From Peptoniphilus_A genitalis (GTDB lineage: Bacteria > Bacillota > Clostridia > Tissierellales > Peptoniphilaceae): a stretch of DNA of 64,000 nt. The translations under genes and the position numbers were made by a program. This document shows, in pieces, positions 58,207-64,000 of the stretch. The notes under the pieces are model-generated. The model was given only the letters and a program-made list of their open reading frames with translations. It had not been told where the DNA came from and ran no database searches. Within the stretch, counting starts at the first letter, position 1, and each line of letters starts with the position of its first letter. Where the stretch lies: NCBI RefSeq assembly GCF_949769225.1, contig NZ_CATKPB010000004.1; one strand, given 5' to 3'.

Positions 58207-58239
58207 GCATAAAAATAAAGACTCCCCTAAGGAAGTCTT
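58207..58239 (-). terminator. Terminator of the RelB/RelE-like operon (copy 1 of a duplicated sequence)
   Basis: In leftward sense AAGACTTCC/GGGGAGTCTT folds around a TTA loop and is followed by T-rich DNA. The whole 33-bp sequence recurs identically at 60093-60125. Confidence 0.8.
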
Positions 58240-58252
58240 ATGAATAAATATT

Positions 58253-58501
58253 TTAATTTCTTCTGTCTATAAAAAAGATTATTAACTTGTCGTCGTCAAA
58301 TTTTGCTAGGAGCCTATAGGCACCAATCCTATACCTCCATATTCCCTTGAAGTTGCCAGTGAGGGCCTTGCCATAAAATCTTGGGTCCTGGCAAGCAATG
58401 AGATTGCCCTCCATCCAATTTTTTATAAGTTTTTGTGACTGCCTATCAAGTTTTTTAAAGGACTTGTCAAACTTCTTTGTAGTTCTTACTTGGTAAGTCA
58501 T
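58253..58501 (-). CDS. RelE/YafQ-family mRNA interferase toxin
   Basis: An 82-residue basic protein (VRTTKKFDKSFKKLDRQSQKLIKNWM at the N-terminus; KALTGNFKGIWRYRIGAYRLLAKF core; IIFFIDRRN end) with the typical RelE arrangement of two helices followed by beta strands. It probably cleaves ribosome-bound mRNA. Its ATG overlaps the antitoxin stop by 4 bp (ATGA), the classic toxin-antitoxin coupling. Confidence 0.9.
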   Translation of the reverse strand: MTYQVRTTKKFDKSFKKLDRQSQKLIKNWMEGNLIACQDPRFYGKALTGNFKGIWRYRIGAYRLLAKFDDDKLIIFFIDRRN

Positions 58502-58722
58502 AGGTCAAGCTCTTTAAATAAATCTTCAATAGGTCTAGTTTCAACTTCGCCCCTAGCTTCTCTTTCAAGAAAGTCCTCAGCCAGCTTCATGTCGAACTCA
58601 TCTTCAAGCTTCTCTTCCATCAATCTTTTGAAAAGAGTAGAGAGAGGTTCGCCCATAAGATCAGCATAAGCAGTAAAGGCCCTCTCCTCTTCAGCGTTAA
58701 GTCTTACAGATACAGTTTTCAT
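58498..58722 (-). CDS. RelB/DUF6290-like RHH antitoxin
   Basis: About 74 residues: an N-terminal ribbon-helix-helix (MKTVSVRLNAEEERAFTAYADLMGEPLSTLFKRLMEEKL) and an acidic C-terminal toxin-binding tail (EDEFDMKLAEDFLEREARGEV). The ATG at 58722 (GAGGTG 6 nt upstream) is used; the longer frame to 58776 adds a non-family N-terminus that runs through the operator. It would neutralise the downstream toxin and repress the operon. Confidence 0.87.
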   Translation of the reverse strand: MKTVSVRLNAEEERAFTAYADLMGEPLSTLFKRLMEEKLEDEFDMKLAEDFLEREARGEVETRPIEDLFKELDL

Positions 58723-58744
58723 ATCCATCACCTCTAAGGTACTT

Positions 58745-58764
58745 GCATTACAATGTATTACAAT
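58745..58764. promoter_or_regulatory. Tandem operator repeats of the toxin-antitoxin operon
   Basis: GCATTACAAT (58745-58754) and GTATTACAAT (58755-58764) are adjacent 10-bp direct repeats, one helical turn apart, 23 bp before the antitoxin start. That geometry suits RHH dimers binding side by side. Confidence 0.6.
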
Positions 58765-58790
58765 ATTCAAGCCCATGAATTTTTATAAAC

Positions 58791-60056
58791 TTAATCTTCA
58801 TGGATCACAGCGATTGGTTTTGCGTAATAAACAAAAATCATTGCATCATATAAATCTCTTGGTACTTCCTTTACCCTATAAGTCATTGGCATGAATTTCA
58901 TAAGTGGAGAATATCCTTCACCAAGACTTACCATGTTTATTTCTTTATTTACAAGGTCAAAAGTTTCTCCATCTTTAACTTTTGTGAAATCCAAATAATA
59001 CTTTCCTTTAAATTTTCTCGCACTGTAAGCTAAAGGATCAGCAGATACAAAAACATGGTTTGATCTCTTGTTATCTGTACCAACTTCGTTTATGTTTACA
59101 ATTCCCTTATAAAAGTCAGTTCCAATAATAAAATATTTTTCTCCAAAAATTTTCTTTAAGTGAGACCCCATTGGCTCATAAAACTTTTCACTTTTTGCAA
59201 TGTGACCGTTGTGTCCAGAAATTAAAAGCAAGTTGTTTCCCTTTGACCTTTCAAAATCACTTATCCACTTAACATTTTCAGCCATAAGTTCATCTCTAAC
59301 ATTATTTACTTTTACATAGTCATTAAAATCTAGTTCGTAATATTTTACGCTGTCCAAGACATTTGTGATTGCTCTTGAAAGAATTTTTGCATCTGGAGAA
59401 GATAGAGCATCTGCGTAAGCTTTTATCTCTAACAACAAAGCTTCCTTATCTTTTATCTCTGATATCTTAAATTTTTCATCTTTGATAAAAGAAAACTCCT
59501 TTTGTAAGTCTTTTTCTTGTAAAATATTATTTTCCTTACAAAAATCTAAAATTAACTCAATAGATTTTTCTGGATTTTGCATGTCAAACCCGTAAAAAGA
59601 AAGTTTGTCCTCATCCTTTGCTTTTTGGTTGTAGTCAAACATATAGTTTATAAGTTCATTCATATTCTTTGTGTGGTAAATATTAAAAGAAAAAATTCTT
59701 GAAATATTTTCATCTCTCTTATTTCCATGAATGTAATTGTTGATAATCATTCCTTCGCCAAAATCAGCTTCAATAGCAAAGTTCTTTAAATTATTTTTTT
59801 CAACTAAAGTCTTTAAAACTTCTAATTTTAAATCTTGAAAATCAGAATTTCCATGAGTTGCCTCCCCTAGTCCAACAACTTTCACATTGTCATCTAAATT
59901 TATCTCACTCACAGCTTTGCCATAGTCTTCTATATCCGAAATATTTTTTCTTGCACTTAACTTTGGAAGGTTAATCCACAAAAAATCTCCAATCCCTACA
60001 AGAATAATAATGGATACTAAAAAAATTAAAATCCCTTTAAATATTTTCTTTATCAT
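58791..60056 (-). CDS. Membrane-anchored erythromycin esterase family protein
   Basis: 421 residues: an N-terminal membrane helix (about 7-25) followed by an EreA/EreB/succinoglycan-biosynthesis-type fold. The conserved GLGEATHGNSDF (His about 68), AIEADFGEG and ISGHNGHIAKSE (His-containing) segments are present, which are the active-site motifs of the Ere family. Characterised secreted or cytosolic members hydrolyse macrolide lactones, but many homologues have other, unknown functions. The anchor suggests an extracytoplasmic enzyme. Resistance should not be assumed. Confidence 0.85.
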   Translation of the reverse strand: MIKKIFKGILIFLVSIIILVGIGDFLWINLPKLSARKNISDIEDYGKAVSEINLDDNVKVVGLGEATHGNSDFQDLKLEVLKTLVEKNNLKNFAIEADFGEGMIINNYIHGNKRDENISRIFSFNIYHTKNMNELINYMFDYNQKAKDEDKLSFYGFDMQNPEKSIELILDFCKENNILQEKDLQKEFSFIKDEKFKISEIKDKEALLLEIKAYADALSSPDAKILSRAITNVLDSVKYYELDFNDYVKVNNVRDELMAENVKWISDFERSKGNNLLLISGHNGHIAKSEKFYEPMGSHLKKIFGEKYFIIGTDFYKGIVNINEVGTDNKRSNHVFVSADPLAYSARKFKGKYYLDFTKVKDGETFDLVNKEINMVSLGEGYSPLMKFMPMTYRVKEVPRDLYDAMIFVYYAKPIAVIHED

Positions 60057-60092
60057 TTTCTCACCTTCTCTACCAAATTATATATATTAAAA

Positions 60093-60125
60093 GCATAAAA
60101 ATAAAGACTCCCCTAAGGAAGTCTT
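60093..60125 (-). terminator. Terminator of pta (copy 2 of a duplicated sequence)
   Basis: Identical over 33 bp to 58207-58239, with the same AAGACTTCC/GGGGAGTCTT hairpin followed by T-rich DNA. It lies 16 nt past the pta stop. Confidence 0.85.
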
Positions 60126-60140
60126 TAAGTCTATCTTTTA

Positions 60141-61112
60141 TTAAAGAACTGCTTGTGCTGCTGTTATGATAGCTAGTGCATAAGCTTCGTCTTCTACACA
60201 ACCTCTTGAAAGGTCGTTTACTGGTGCGTTAAGTCCTTGTAGGATTGGACCTACTGCCTTAAATCCACCAAAGTATTGTGCAAGTTTGTAGCCAATGTTT
60301 CCTGCTTCAATGTTAGGGAAGATAAATACATTTGCGTGACCTGCTACCTTTGAATCTGGTGCTTTTTTCTTTGCAACTCTTTCGATGAAGGCTGCGTCAA
60401 ATTGAAGTTCTCCGTCAACTGCCATTTCAGGATTTCTTTCTGCTGCCATCTTAGCTGCTTCTGCTACCATTGTTACCCTTTCGTGAGAAGCTGATCCGTG
60501 AGTTGAGAAAGAAAGCATTGCTACCTTTGGATCGATACCAAATTGTTTTGCAGTTTCATTTGATACTACTGCAACTTCTGCTAGGCCTTCTGCATCAAGA
60601 TCTGTGTTAATAGCACAGTCTGCCATTAGGTAAAGTTCTTCATTTCTAATCATAATGAAGGCACCAGAGCATCTCTTGTAACCTGGTTTTGTTTTGATGA
60701 TTTGAAGAGCTGGTCTTACTGTGTCTGCAGTTGTGTGTGCTGCACCTGATACAAGTCCCTTAGCTTTTTCCATATATACAAGCATTGTACCAAAGTAGTT
60801 GTGGTCTTTTAATATTTCTGCTGCTTGTTCTTCGTTAACTTTTCCCTTTCTTCTTTCTACGAAAGCCTTAACCATTTCGTCTTTTCCTTCATAAGTTTCT
60901 GGATTAAGGATTTCAAGATTTCCAAGTTTAACGCCTTCTTTTTCTGCAAGAGCTTTAAGTTCTTCTTCGTCTCCAAGAACGATTGGCTTAATGTCTCCTT
61001 CGTCGTTAAGTCTAATTGCTGCTCTTAAAATTCTTCTGTCGTTTCCTTCTGGAAATACTATTTCTGGTTTTGATTCTCTAACTTTTACTTTTAATTCTTC
61101 TATTAGTGCCAT
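60141..61112 (-). CDS. pta: Phosphate acetyltransferase
   Basis: A 323-residue short-form Pta, interconverting acetyl-CoA and acetyl phosphate for acetate production and ATP synthesis with AckA (not in the window). Family blocks: KPEIVFPEGNDRRILRAAIRL, GLVSGAAHTTADTVRPALQIIKTKPG, SFSTHGSASHERVTMV and NVFIFPNIEAGNIGYKLAQYF. The codon use is that of a highly expressed gene. It follows folP by 55 bp and ends in its own terminator. Confidence 0.95.
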   Translation of the reverse strand: MALIEELKVKVRESKPEIVFPEGNDRRILRAAIRLNDEGDIKPIVLGDEEELKALAEKEGVKLGNLEILNPETYEGKDEMVKAFVERRKGKVNEEQAAEILKDHNYFGTMLVYMEKAKGLVSGAAHTTADTVRPALQIIKTKPGYKRCSGAFIMIRNEELYLMADCAINTDLDAEGLAEVAVVSNETAKQFGIDPKVAMLSFSTHGSASHERVTMVAEAAKMAAERNPEMAVDGELQFDAAFIERVAKKKAPDSKVAGHANVFIFPNIEAGNIGYKLAQYFGGFKAVGPILQGLNAPVNDLSRGCVEDEAYALAIITAAQAVL

Positions 61113-61167
61113 AATTTCCCCCTAATTTCTATTAACAAATAATATTATATATCTAATGAAAAATAAT

Positions 61168-62142
61168 TTAAAGTGAATAAGCTTTAAAACTTACATCTTC
61201 TATAACTTGATTTAATCTTACTGAATCTGCAACAAGTTTTGCAAGCAGATGATGCTTCATTGTGTGGACTCTTAAAACTTCTACACCCTTGTAAGCTCCT
61301 ATAGTTGTAAGAGCTGCTGATGCTTCATCTCTGTTTTCAAATCCTTCTTCATTGTTGCCATCAGCGTCAATATTGTTTTCACTTAAAATATTTGTGATAA
61401 ATCTCTTTCTTGAAACTCCAAGGAAGGTGAAGCATCCCATTTCTCTTAGGACGTCAATCTTATCAATTAACTTTAAGTTTTCCTTTTTTGTAAGGGCAAA
61501 GCCAATACCTGGATCAAGCATAATTCTTTCTCTTGCAATTCCATTTTTTTCTGCACGTTCAAGAGATTTTGACAAGTATTTTTTCATACCTTCCACAACA
61601 TCCATGTCTTCAAAGGATTTTAATTCTTCTTCAGTGAAGGCTCCCTCTCCACCAAAGGATGGAAAGTTGGCACTGGACTTGTGGTTAGGTCTTGCAATCT
61701 TTGGATTAAACATCAAGATTGCACCAACGTCACTCTTGCCCACTACTTCTGCCATTCTTGGATCTCCCATAAAGCCTGTGATGTCATTTACAAAGTCAAC
61801 ACCTGCTTCAATTGCTGCTTCAGCAACATCAGCCTTCCATGTGTCAATAGAAAGAGGAATATCAGTCCTTGTCTTTAATTCCCTTATAACTGGAACAACT
61901 CTTTCGATTTCCTCTTGGATTTCAACATAGTGTGATCCTGGTCTTGTTGATTCGCCGCCAAGATCTATCATGCCAGCTCCAGCTTCTATAAGTTCAAGAG
62001 CCCTATTGACAGCCTTGTCCTTACCATACCACTTGCCTCCATCAGAGAAGGAGTCTGGTGTAACATTTACAATTCCACAAAGAATAGTTTCTCCGCCAGA
62101 TTCTAAAACTTTATCCTTGTATTTACAAACTAAATTTTTCAT
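61168..62142 (-). CDS. folP: Dihydropteroate synthase
   Basis: 324 residues, TIM barrel, condensing 6-hydroxymethyl-dihydropterin pyrophosphate with p-aminobenzoate. Motifs: CGIVNVTPDSFSDGG, MIDLGGESTRPGS and ERIMLDPGIGFALTKKEN. It is about 40-50 residues longer than usual, mainly from an insertion about 145-185 (NHKSSANFPSFGGEGAFTEE) and an acidic segment about 255-275. It stands alone: other folate genes (folB, folK, folE) are not adjacent. Confidence 0.93.
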   Translation of the reverse strand: MKNLVCKYKDKVLESGGETILCGIVNVTPDSFSDGGKWYGKDKAVNRALELIEAGAGMIDLGGESTRPGSHYVEIQEEIERVVPVIRELKTRTDIPLSIDTWKADVAEAAIEAGVDFVNDITGFMGDPRMAEVVGKSDVGAILMFNPKIARPNHKSSANFPSFGGEGAFTEEELKSFEDMDVVEGMKKYLSKSLERAEKNGIARERIMLDPGIGFALTKKENLKLIDKIDVLREMGCFTFLGVSRKRFITNILSENNIDADGNNEEGFENRDEASAALTTIGAYKGVEVLRVHTMKHHLLAKLVADSVRLNQVIEDVSFKAYSL

Positions 62143-62237
62143 AATTCACTCCAAATTTTATTTCTTTCAATTAAATATCTATAATTCTTTAGCCAATAGA
62201 TATTTTATGACTTGTCACTACTTAAAGCAAATAGTTT

Positions 62238-63233
62238 TTACTTGGCGTAGTACAAAAGAACTCTGTCGTCAGTCCACTCAAAGTCAGCCTTGCCTATGGC
62301 CCTTAGGTGTTCAAGATGGGCATGAGCTTCGCCAGCTGCGAAAAACTTTTGCGTGTTTGGAAATTCAGAAAAGTCCCTTGCCCTCATGTCCCAAGACATG
62401 TTCATGGCAATGTCCCTAACAGTGCACTTGCCCTTTTCCTTTAAAGTCTTATAGGCTTCATCAATCCTGTGTTGGTGGTGAGCCTTTAACTCGTCAATCC
62501 TCTTTGGTACATCTTCAATAAGAGCCCTGTGAGAAGAATACAAGTGATCAATTGGAAGGTCTCTTAGTTTTTCAATATTAATTAAGTACCTACCAAGACT
62601 GTCGCCCACTGTGAAGTTCCAAAAAGTTATGTTTGGAGTAATATCTCCCAAGAGGTGGTCTCCGCAGAATAAAATTTTTCTGTCTTCTTCATAAAGTCCA
62701 ACCATGCCAGGAGTGTGACCAGAAAAATCCATCCCCTTAAAGGTAAAGTCTCCCACCTTTAAAATATAATTTGGATTAAAAGAAACATAAGGGAACTCTG
62801 CCCTTGGTCTGTAAACAAAACCAGAGTGCTCTTCGATTTTTAAATTGTCCTCTTCAAGGCCTTGGATGTGAGTAGTCTCCATAACTTCCTTCCATCTCTT
62901 TGAATTAGCATCAGCCATAGAAGACATCATCCTGTAGTCAATATCTCCCATGTAAATCTCAATGCCAAGCTCTTCATGAAACCATGAAGCAAGACCTGTG
63001 TGGTCAGAATGAAGGTGGGTCAAGAATAAAATTGTCTTGTCGTAGTCCACTTCCATGTCCTTCATAAAAGAAAGCATCTCACTTTTAATTTCTTCGGTGT
63101 TAAAGCCCGTGTCCACAATCATGGCCTCGCCCTTAGACTTAACCATGTAAATATTGATACTCTTTAGGGGATTGCCCTTAAGTGGAATAATTTTACAATA
63201 AACGCCATCTGAAAGTTTTTTAATTTGTGACAT
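62238..63233 (-). CDS. Metallo-beta-lactamase fold hydrolase
   Basis: 331 residues. Zn2+-binding THLHSDHTGL gives His73, His75, Asp77 and His78; DFSGHTPGMVGLY and LFCGDHLLGDITPN supply the remaining ligands, and SSHRALI the last histidine. The C-terminal extension (about 230-331) is helical with a winged-helix-like KGKCTVRDIAMNM stretch. The architecture is that of cytosolic MBL hydrolases (glyoxalase II/LACTB2-like) of unassigned substrate. ATG at 63233 is favoured by GGGAGG 6 nt upstream. Confidence 0.88.
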   Translation of the reverse strand: MSQIKKLSDGVYCKIIPLKGNPLKSINIYMVKSKGEAMIVDTGFNTEEIKSEMLSFMKDMEVDYDKTILFLTHLHSDHTGLASWFHEELGIEIYMGDIDYRMMSSMADANSKRWKEVMETTHIQGLEEDNLKIEEHSGFVYRPRAEFPYVSFNPNYILKVGDFTFKGMDFSGHTPGMVGLYEEDRKILFCGDHLLGDITPNITFWNFTVGDSLGRYLINIEKLRDLPIDHLYSSHRALIEDVPKRIDELKAHHQHRIDEAYKTLKEKGKCTVRDIAMNMSWDMRARDFSEFPNTQKFFAAGEAHAHLEHLRAIGKADFEWTDDRVLLYYAK

Positions 63234-63280
63234 ATTTCCTCCCATTGCTCATTTCATGTATAATAAATACGAGGTGAAAC

Positions 63281-63697
63281 ATGAGCGATTTTTTATTAAA
63301 ACTATTTAAAGTTGAAAGCATTAACAAACTGCCTATAGATAGATTATACCCCATTGTAGAAGCTTTAGACCAGGACCAGAGAAAGCTCATCGCAAGTTCT
63401 TATGAACTTGGACTTGAAGGACTAAGTGAGAGAGAAGAAATAGATGCAATCCACGAGATGATTTTATCAAAGTTTAAAGACACACTACTTTCCTTTGACG
63501 AGAAAGAGCACAAGTCCTTCTACGACTTTTACAACGGCACAGTAGACTACGGCGATGAAAATGTCTACGTCAACATGAAAAAATTCACAAGCCTAGGACT
63601 TATGTATCTCTTCCTATCAAAAACAGGCGGCTACTTTAACTTCGTAATACCAGTGGAGTTAATAGAAGAGTACGAAAAACTATTAAAATCTTCGTAA
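63281..63697 (+). CDS. Hypothetical protein
   Basis: A 138-residue, mostly helical, soluble protein without recognisable motifs. It is acidic, with a KLPIDRLYPIVEALDQDQRKLI helix pair near the N-terminus and a TVDYGDENVYVNMKKFTSLGL middle. GAGGTG lies 6 nt upstream of the ATG, and a small promoter spacer separates it from the divergent MBL gene. I do not recognise the family and assign no function. Confidence 0.6.
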   Translation: MSDFLLKLFKVESINKLPIDRLYPIVEALDQDQRKLIASSYELGLEGLSEREEIDAIHEMILSKFKDTLLSFDEKEHKSFYDFYNGTVDYGDENVYVNMKKFTSLGLMYLFLSKTGGYFNFVIPVELIEEYEKLLKSS

Positions 63698-63724
63698 AAA
63701 ATTATTAACTTGCTAATAAAAAAT

Positions 63725-63763
63725 ACTAACTTATATTTAATTATTAATTAATCATAAGTTAGT
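63725..63763. repeat. Inverted repeat downstream of the hypothetical gene
   Basis: ACTAACTTAT (63725-63734) and ATAAGTTAGT (63754-63763) are perfectly complementary arms with a 19-nt loop. No T-run follows; it may be a weak stabilising hairpin. Confidence 0.4.
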
Positions 63764-63786
63764 TAAAAATAATTTTATAAAGCATT

Positions 63787-63818
63787 AAAGGACTTAAGAT
63801 AACTTAAGTCCTTTTTAA
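63787..63818 (+). terminator. Terminator of the hypothetical gene
   Basis: AAAGGACTTAAG/CTTAAGTCCTTT is a perfect 12-bp stem with an ATAA loop, followed by T. Confidence 0.82.
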
Positions 63819-63842
63819 AATTAAAATAAATTTGTAAAAAAT

Positions 63843-63867
63843 AAAAAAGCCATTCACATGAATGACT
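63843..63867 (-). terminator. Terminator of the truncated tmRNA-like gene
   Basis: In leftward sense AGTCATTC/GAATGGCT (one G:U) with a 4-nt loop is followed by T6. It sits 6 bp beyond the CCA end of the tmRNA-like fragment, so it is probably the original ssrA terminator. Confidence 0.75.
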
Positions 63868-63873
63868 TTGCTT

Positions 63874-63899
63874 TGGTGGAGGCGGTGGGAGTCGAACCC
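63874..63899 (-). other. ssrA: Displaced 3' end of ssrA (tmRNA), probable integration site core
   Basis: In leftward sense 26 nt carry a T-loop (GGGTTCGACTCCCACC) and an acceptor end (GCCTCCACCA), matching the 3' end of Firmicutes tmRNA. The 5' strand of the T-stem is not completed: the bases before GGG (TC) cannot pair with CCCAC, and no tmRNA sequence follows to the right (no ACTACRC or resume-codon region). The gene is therefore interrupted exactly inside the T arm, as seen when an element integrates into ssrA. A tRNA 3' end is a less likely alternative. Confidence 0.65.
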
Positions 63900-63957
63900 G
63901 ATATATTGATAATAGCAAACCGCTCAAAATACCTATTTCATGCAACCTTATAATTGA

Positions 63958-63979
63958 ATAAGTGGGGAATATAAGTGGG
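63958..63979 (+). repeat. Short direct repeats next to the attachment core
   Basis: ATAAGTGGG occurs at 63958-63966 and 63971-63979, 13 bp apart, about 60-80 bp inside the presumed element. Such repeats resemble arm-type binding sites of tyrosine integrases. This is inference; the integrase gene would lie beyond the window. Confidence 0.4.
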
Positions 63980-64000
63980 AAAGCTACATTACATAAAAAA

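Noticed and set aside
58791..60056. Calling the Ere-family protein a macrolide-resistance gene
   Set aside because: The family is broad, the protein is membrane-anchored and divergent, and no resistance context (integron, transposon, regulator) is present.
63874..64000. Intact tRNA or tmRNA gene on the minus strand
   Set aside because: Only the T-loop 3' strand and acceptor end are present; the T-stem 5' strand, anticodon arm or tmRNA tag frame cannot be found to the right.

Overview
The window is a 64-kb chromosomal segment of a low-GC, Gram-positive, fermentative anaerobe. Gene content and protein character point to the Tissierellia, most likely the Peptoniphilaceae (the Anaerococcus/Peptoniphilus/Finegoldia group). 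The pointers are a citrate-lyase fermentation system, a K+-dependent membrane pyrophosphatase, rubredoxin, Pta, two T-box leaders, S-layer-homology (SLH) surface proteins, and frequent TTG starts behind strong GGAGG sites. The taxonomic call is inference; no rRNA gene is present.

Layout. 1-10.7 kb: partial CNNM/HlyC-type transporter, DUF4230 protein, HIBCH-like hydrolase, membrane-attached XRE regulator, cytidylate-kinase-like protein, DMT transporter, M17 aminopeptidase, then a secG-hppA pair and an HD phosphohydrolase. 10.8-17.7 kb: GAPDH, an IS3-family remnant, and a giant 1899-residue surface protein (signal peptide, three SLH domains, beta-helix, X2-like Ig domains, caspase-like protease with an EF-hand loop, repeat modules). 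18-20.1 kb: a MetA-LysC fusion behind a methionine T-box. 20.4-32.3 kb: citrate metabolism: citS-citD-citE-citF, a divergent LysR regulator and CitMHS transporter, NADP isocitrate dehydrogenase, an SLH-CAP surface protein, then citG-citC-citX. 32.4-39.8 kb: threonine deaminase operon with MscS, a second DMT transporter, transketolase and a TagA-type glycosyltransferase. 39.9-45.1 kb: orphan MazF, two small membrane proteins, an AcpS-NnrD fusion, and a divergent T-box-tyrS-pepD operon. 45.2-46.2 kb: HATPase protein, rubredoxin and a cluster of DnaA-box-like sites. 46.2-57.2 kb: peptidase, hydrolase, a CDF-trkA-trkH-trkA-ung operon, proC-DJ-1, and a paired chromate transporter. 57.3-63.7 kb: ADP-ribosylglycohydrolase, a RelB/RelE-type pair, an erythromycin-esterase homologue, pta, folP, an MBL hydrolase and an unrecognised protein. 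The right edge carries only the last 26 nt and terminator of a tmRNA-like gene, directly abutting foreign-looking sequence with direct repeats. This looks like the boundary of an integrative element that lies mostly beyond the window.

How it works together. Citrate enters through CitS (2HCT) or CitMHS and is split by CitDEF to acetate and oxaloacetate. CitG, CitC and CitX make and attach the prosthetic group and acetylate it. The LysR regulator between the two transporter genes is the obvious candidate controller. Pta, GAPDH and transketolase serve central fermentation. The membrane pyrophosphatase recovers energy from PPi.

The most unusual items are: (1) the MetA-aspartokinase fusion, which joins the first aspartate-pathway enzyme (without ACT domains) to the methionine branch acyltransferase under Met T-box control; (2) the surface-anchored caspase-like giant protein; (3) the AcpS-NnrD fusion with overlapping face-to-face promoters; (4) the displaced tmRNA 3' end; and (5) the DnaA-box cluster far from any visible dnaA.
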